A stretch of DNA of 6,499 bases from contig JADGNM010000151.1 in assembly GCA_017883485.1 (NCBI GenBank), positions 1 to 6,499 on the forward strand. The letters run 5' to 3'. The notes under the pieces are model-generated. The model saw nothing but the letters and a program-made list of their open reading frames with translations, ran no database searches and had not been told where the DNA came from. Position numbers and translations under genes: made by a program. Positions 6,254 through 6,499 of the stretch are shown here, in pieces. Source of the stretch: Methanosarcina sp. (lineage in GTDB: Archaea; Halobacteriota; Methanosarcinia; Methanosarcinales; Methanosarcinaceae). The stretch's first letter is position 1. The number at the start of each line of letters is the position of its first letter.

Positions 6254-6267
6254 GTAAAAGTTTGAAC

Positions 6268-6372
6268 GTGATAGGCGAGCCCAAAATAAAGCATTAGGGC
6301 AGTATTGCATGGGTGAAAGTCCCTAGATGCCTGTGAATTTATTGGCGGGAGCCGTCACAAAGTGATATATAA
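6268..6372 (+). mobile_element. Probable 5' fragment of a group II intron (domain I remnant)
   Basis: GTGATAGGCGAGCCC (from 6268) and GCATGGGTGAAAGTCCC (6307-6323) followed by TAGATGC resemble the conserved 5' part of group II introns, where a GGGTGAAAGTCCC hairpin in domain I is typical. GCAT/ATGC and GGG/CCC form the expected nested stem, and GGGAGCCGTCAC follows at 6348-6359. The start GTGAT differs from the usual GUGYG, and after about 6372 the sequence becomes AT-rich with no further intron domains. No reverse transcriptase or domain V is in the window, so this is a truncated relic, or the 5' end of an element whose middle has been lost. Confidence 0.5.
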
Positions 6373-6499
6373 TTACCCATATGAAATAGTGAAAAGCCTT
6401 ATTTTCTAACCTTAACTCCGCCGCACACAGGAAATAACTTATCCCAACAATCAATTATTTCGCTTCTATTTTTTCCATCGAGACTTTTTAAAATTAAGT
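6373..6499. other. AT-rich sequence at the right end, nothing recognised
   Basis: No gene, repeat or promoter is well supported. On the minus strand a seven-codon frame (MEKIEAK, 6455-6478) follows AT-rich sequence, but it is far too short to be called. Confidence 0.5.

Overview
The window looks like chromosomal DNA of a methanogenic archaeon, most likely Methanosarcina or a close relative. The evidence is a large secreted protein combining a NosD-type beta-helix, PKD repeats, a PGF-pre-PGF domain and a PGF-CTERM-like archaeosortase tail; archaeal BRE/TATA-type promoters; T-run terminators; and long AT-rich spacers between few genes. The genus is inferred from protein architecture and style, not from any search.

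Layout. 1-515 is AT-rich non-coding DNA with a possible terminator of an upstream gene and a promoter for the first gene. 516-2741 (+) encodes the 741-residue surface protein and ends in a clear terminator (2832-2861). 2862-3960 is about 1.1 kb without a convincing gene. It is not empty: it holds two good TATA boxes (about 2926 and 3378), a run of small hairpins ending in a T6 terminator-like element (3120-3214), and a C-rich, hairpin-rich block of degenerate repeats (3676-3941). 3961-4329 (+) is a 122-residue protein of unknown function. 21 bases later comes a polysaccharide/oligosaccharide flippase (4351-5891, +) split into two reading frames by a single-base frameshift at a CCC run, so it is probably a pseudogene, a recoded gene or a sequencing error. 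A strong hairpin-plus-T terminator follows (5915-5960). 5960-6499 holds no gene; it carries hairpins and a piece resembling the 5' domain of a group II intron (about 6268-6372).

How the parts relate. Both real genes concern the cell envelope: one is a secreted, probably lipid- or membrane-anchored surface protein, the other a transporter that would flip lipid-linked glycans across the membrane for glycosylation or exopolysaccharide. The two loci have separate terminators and are probably separate transcription units. The 122-residue ORF and the flippase probably share a transcript. The parts least explained by known features are the spacer 2900-3960 (candidate structured RNA and repeat/hairpin block) and the frameshift in the flippase. 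I did not find a convincing new multi-gene system.
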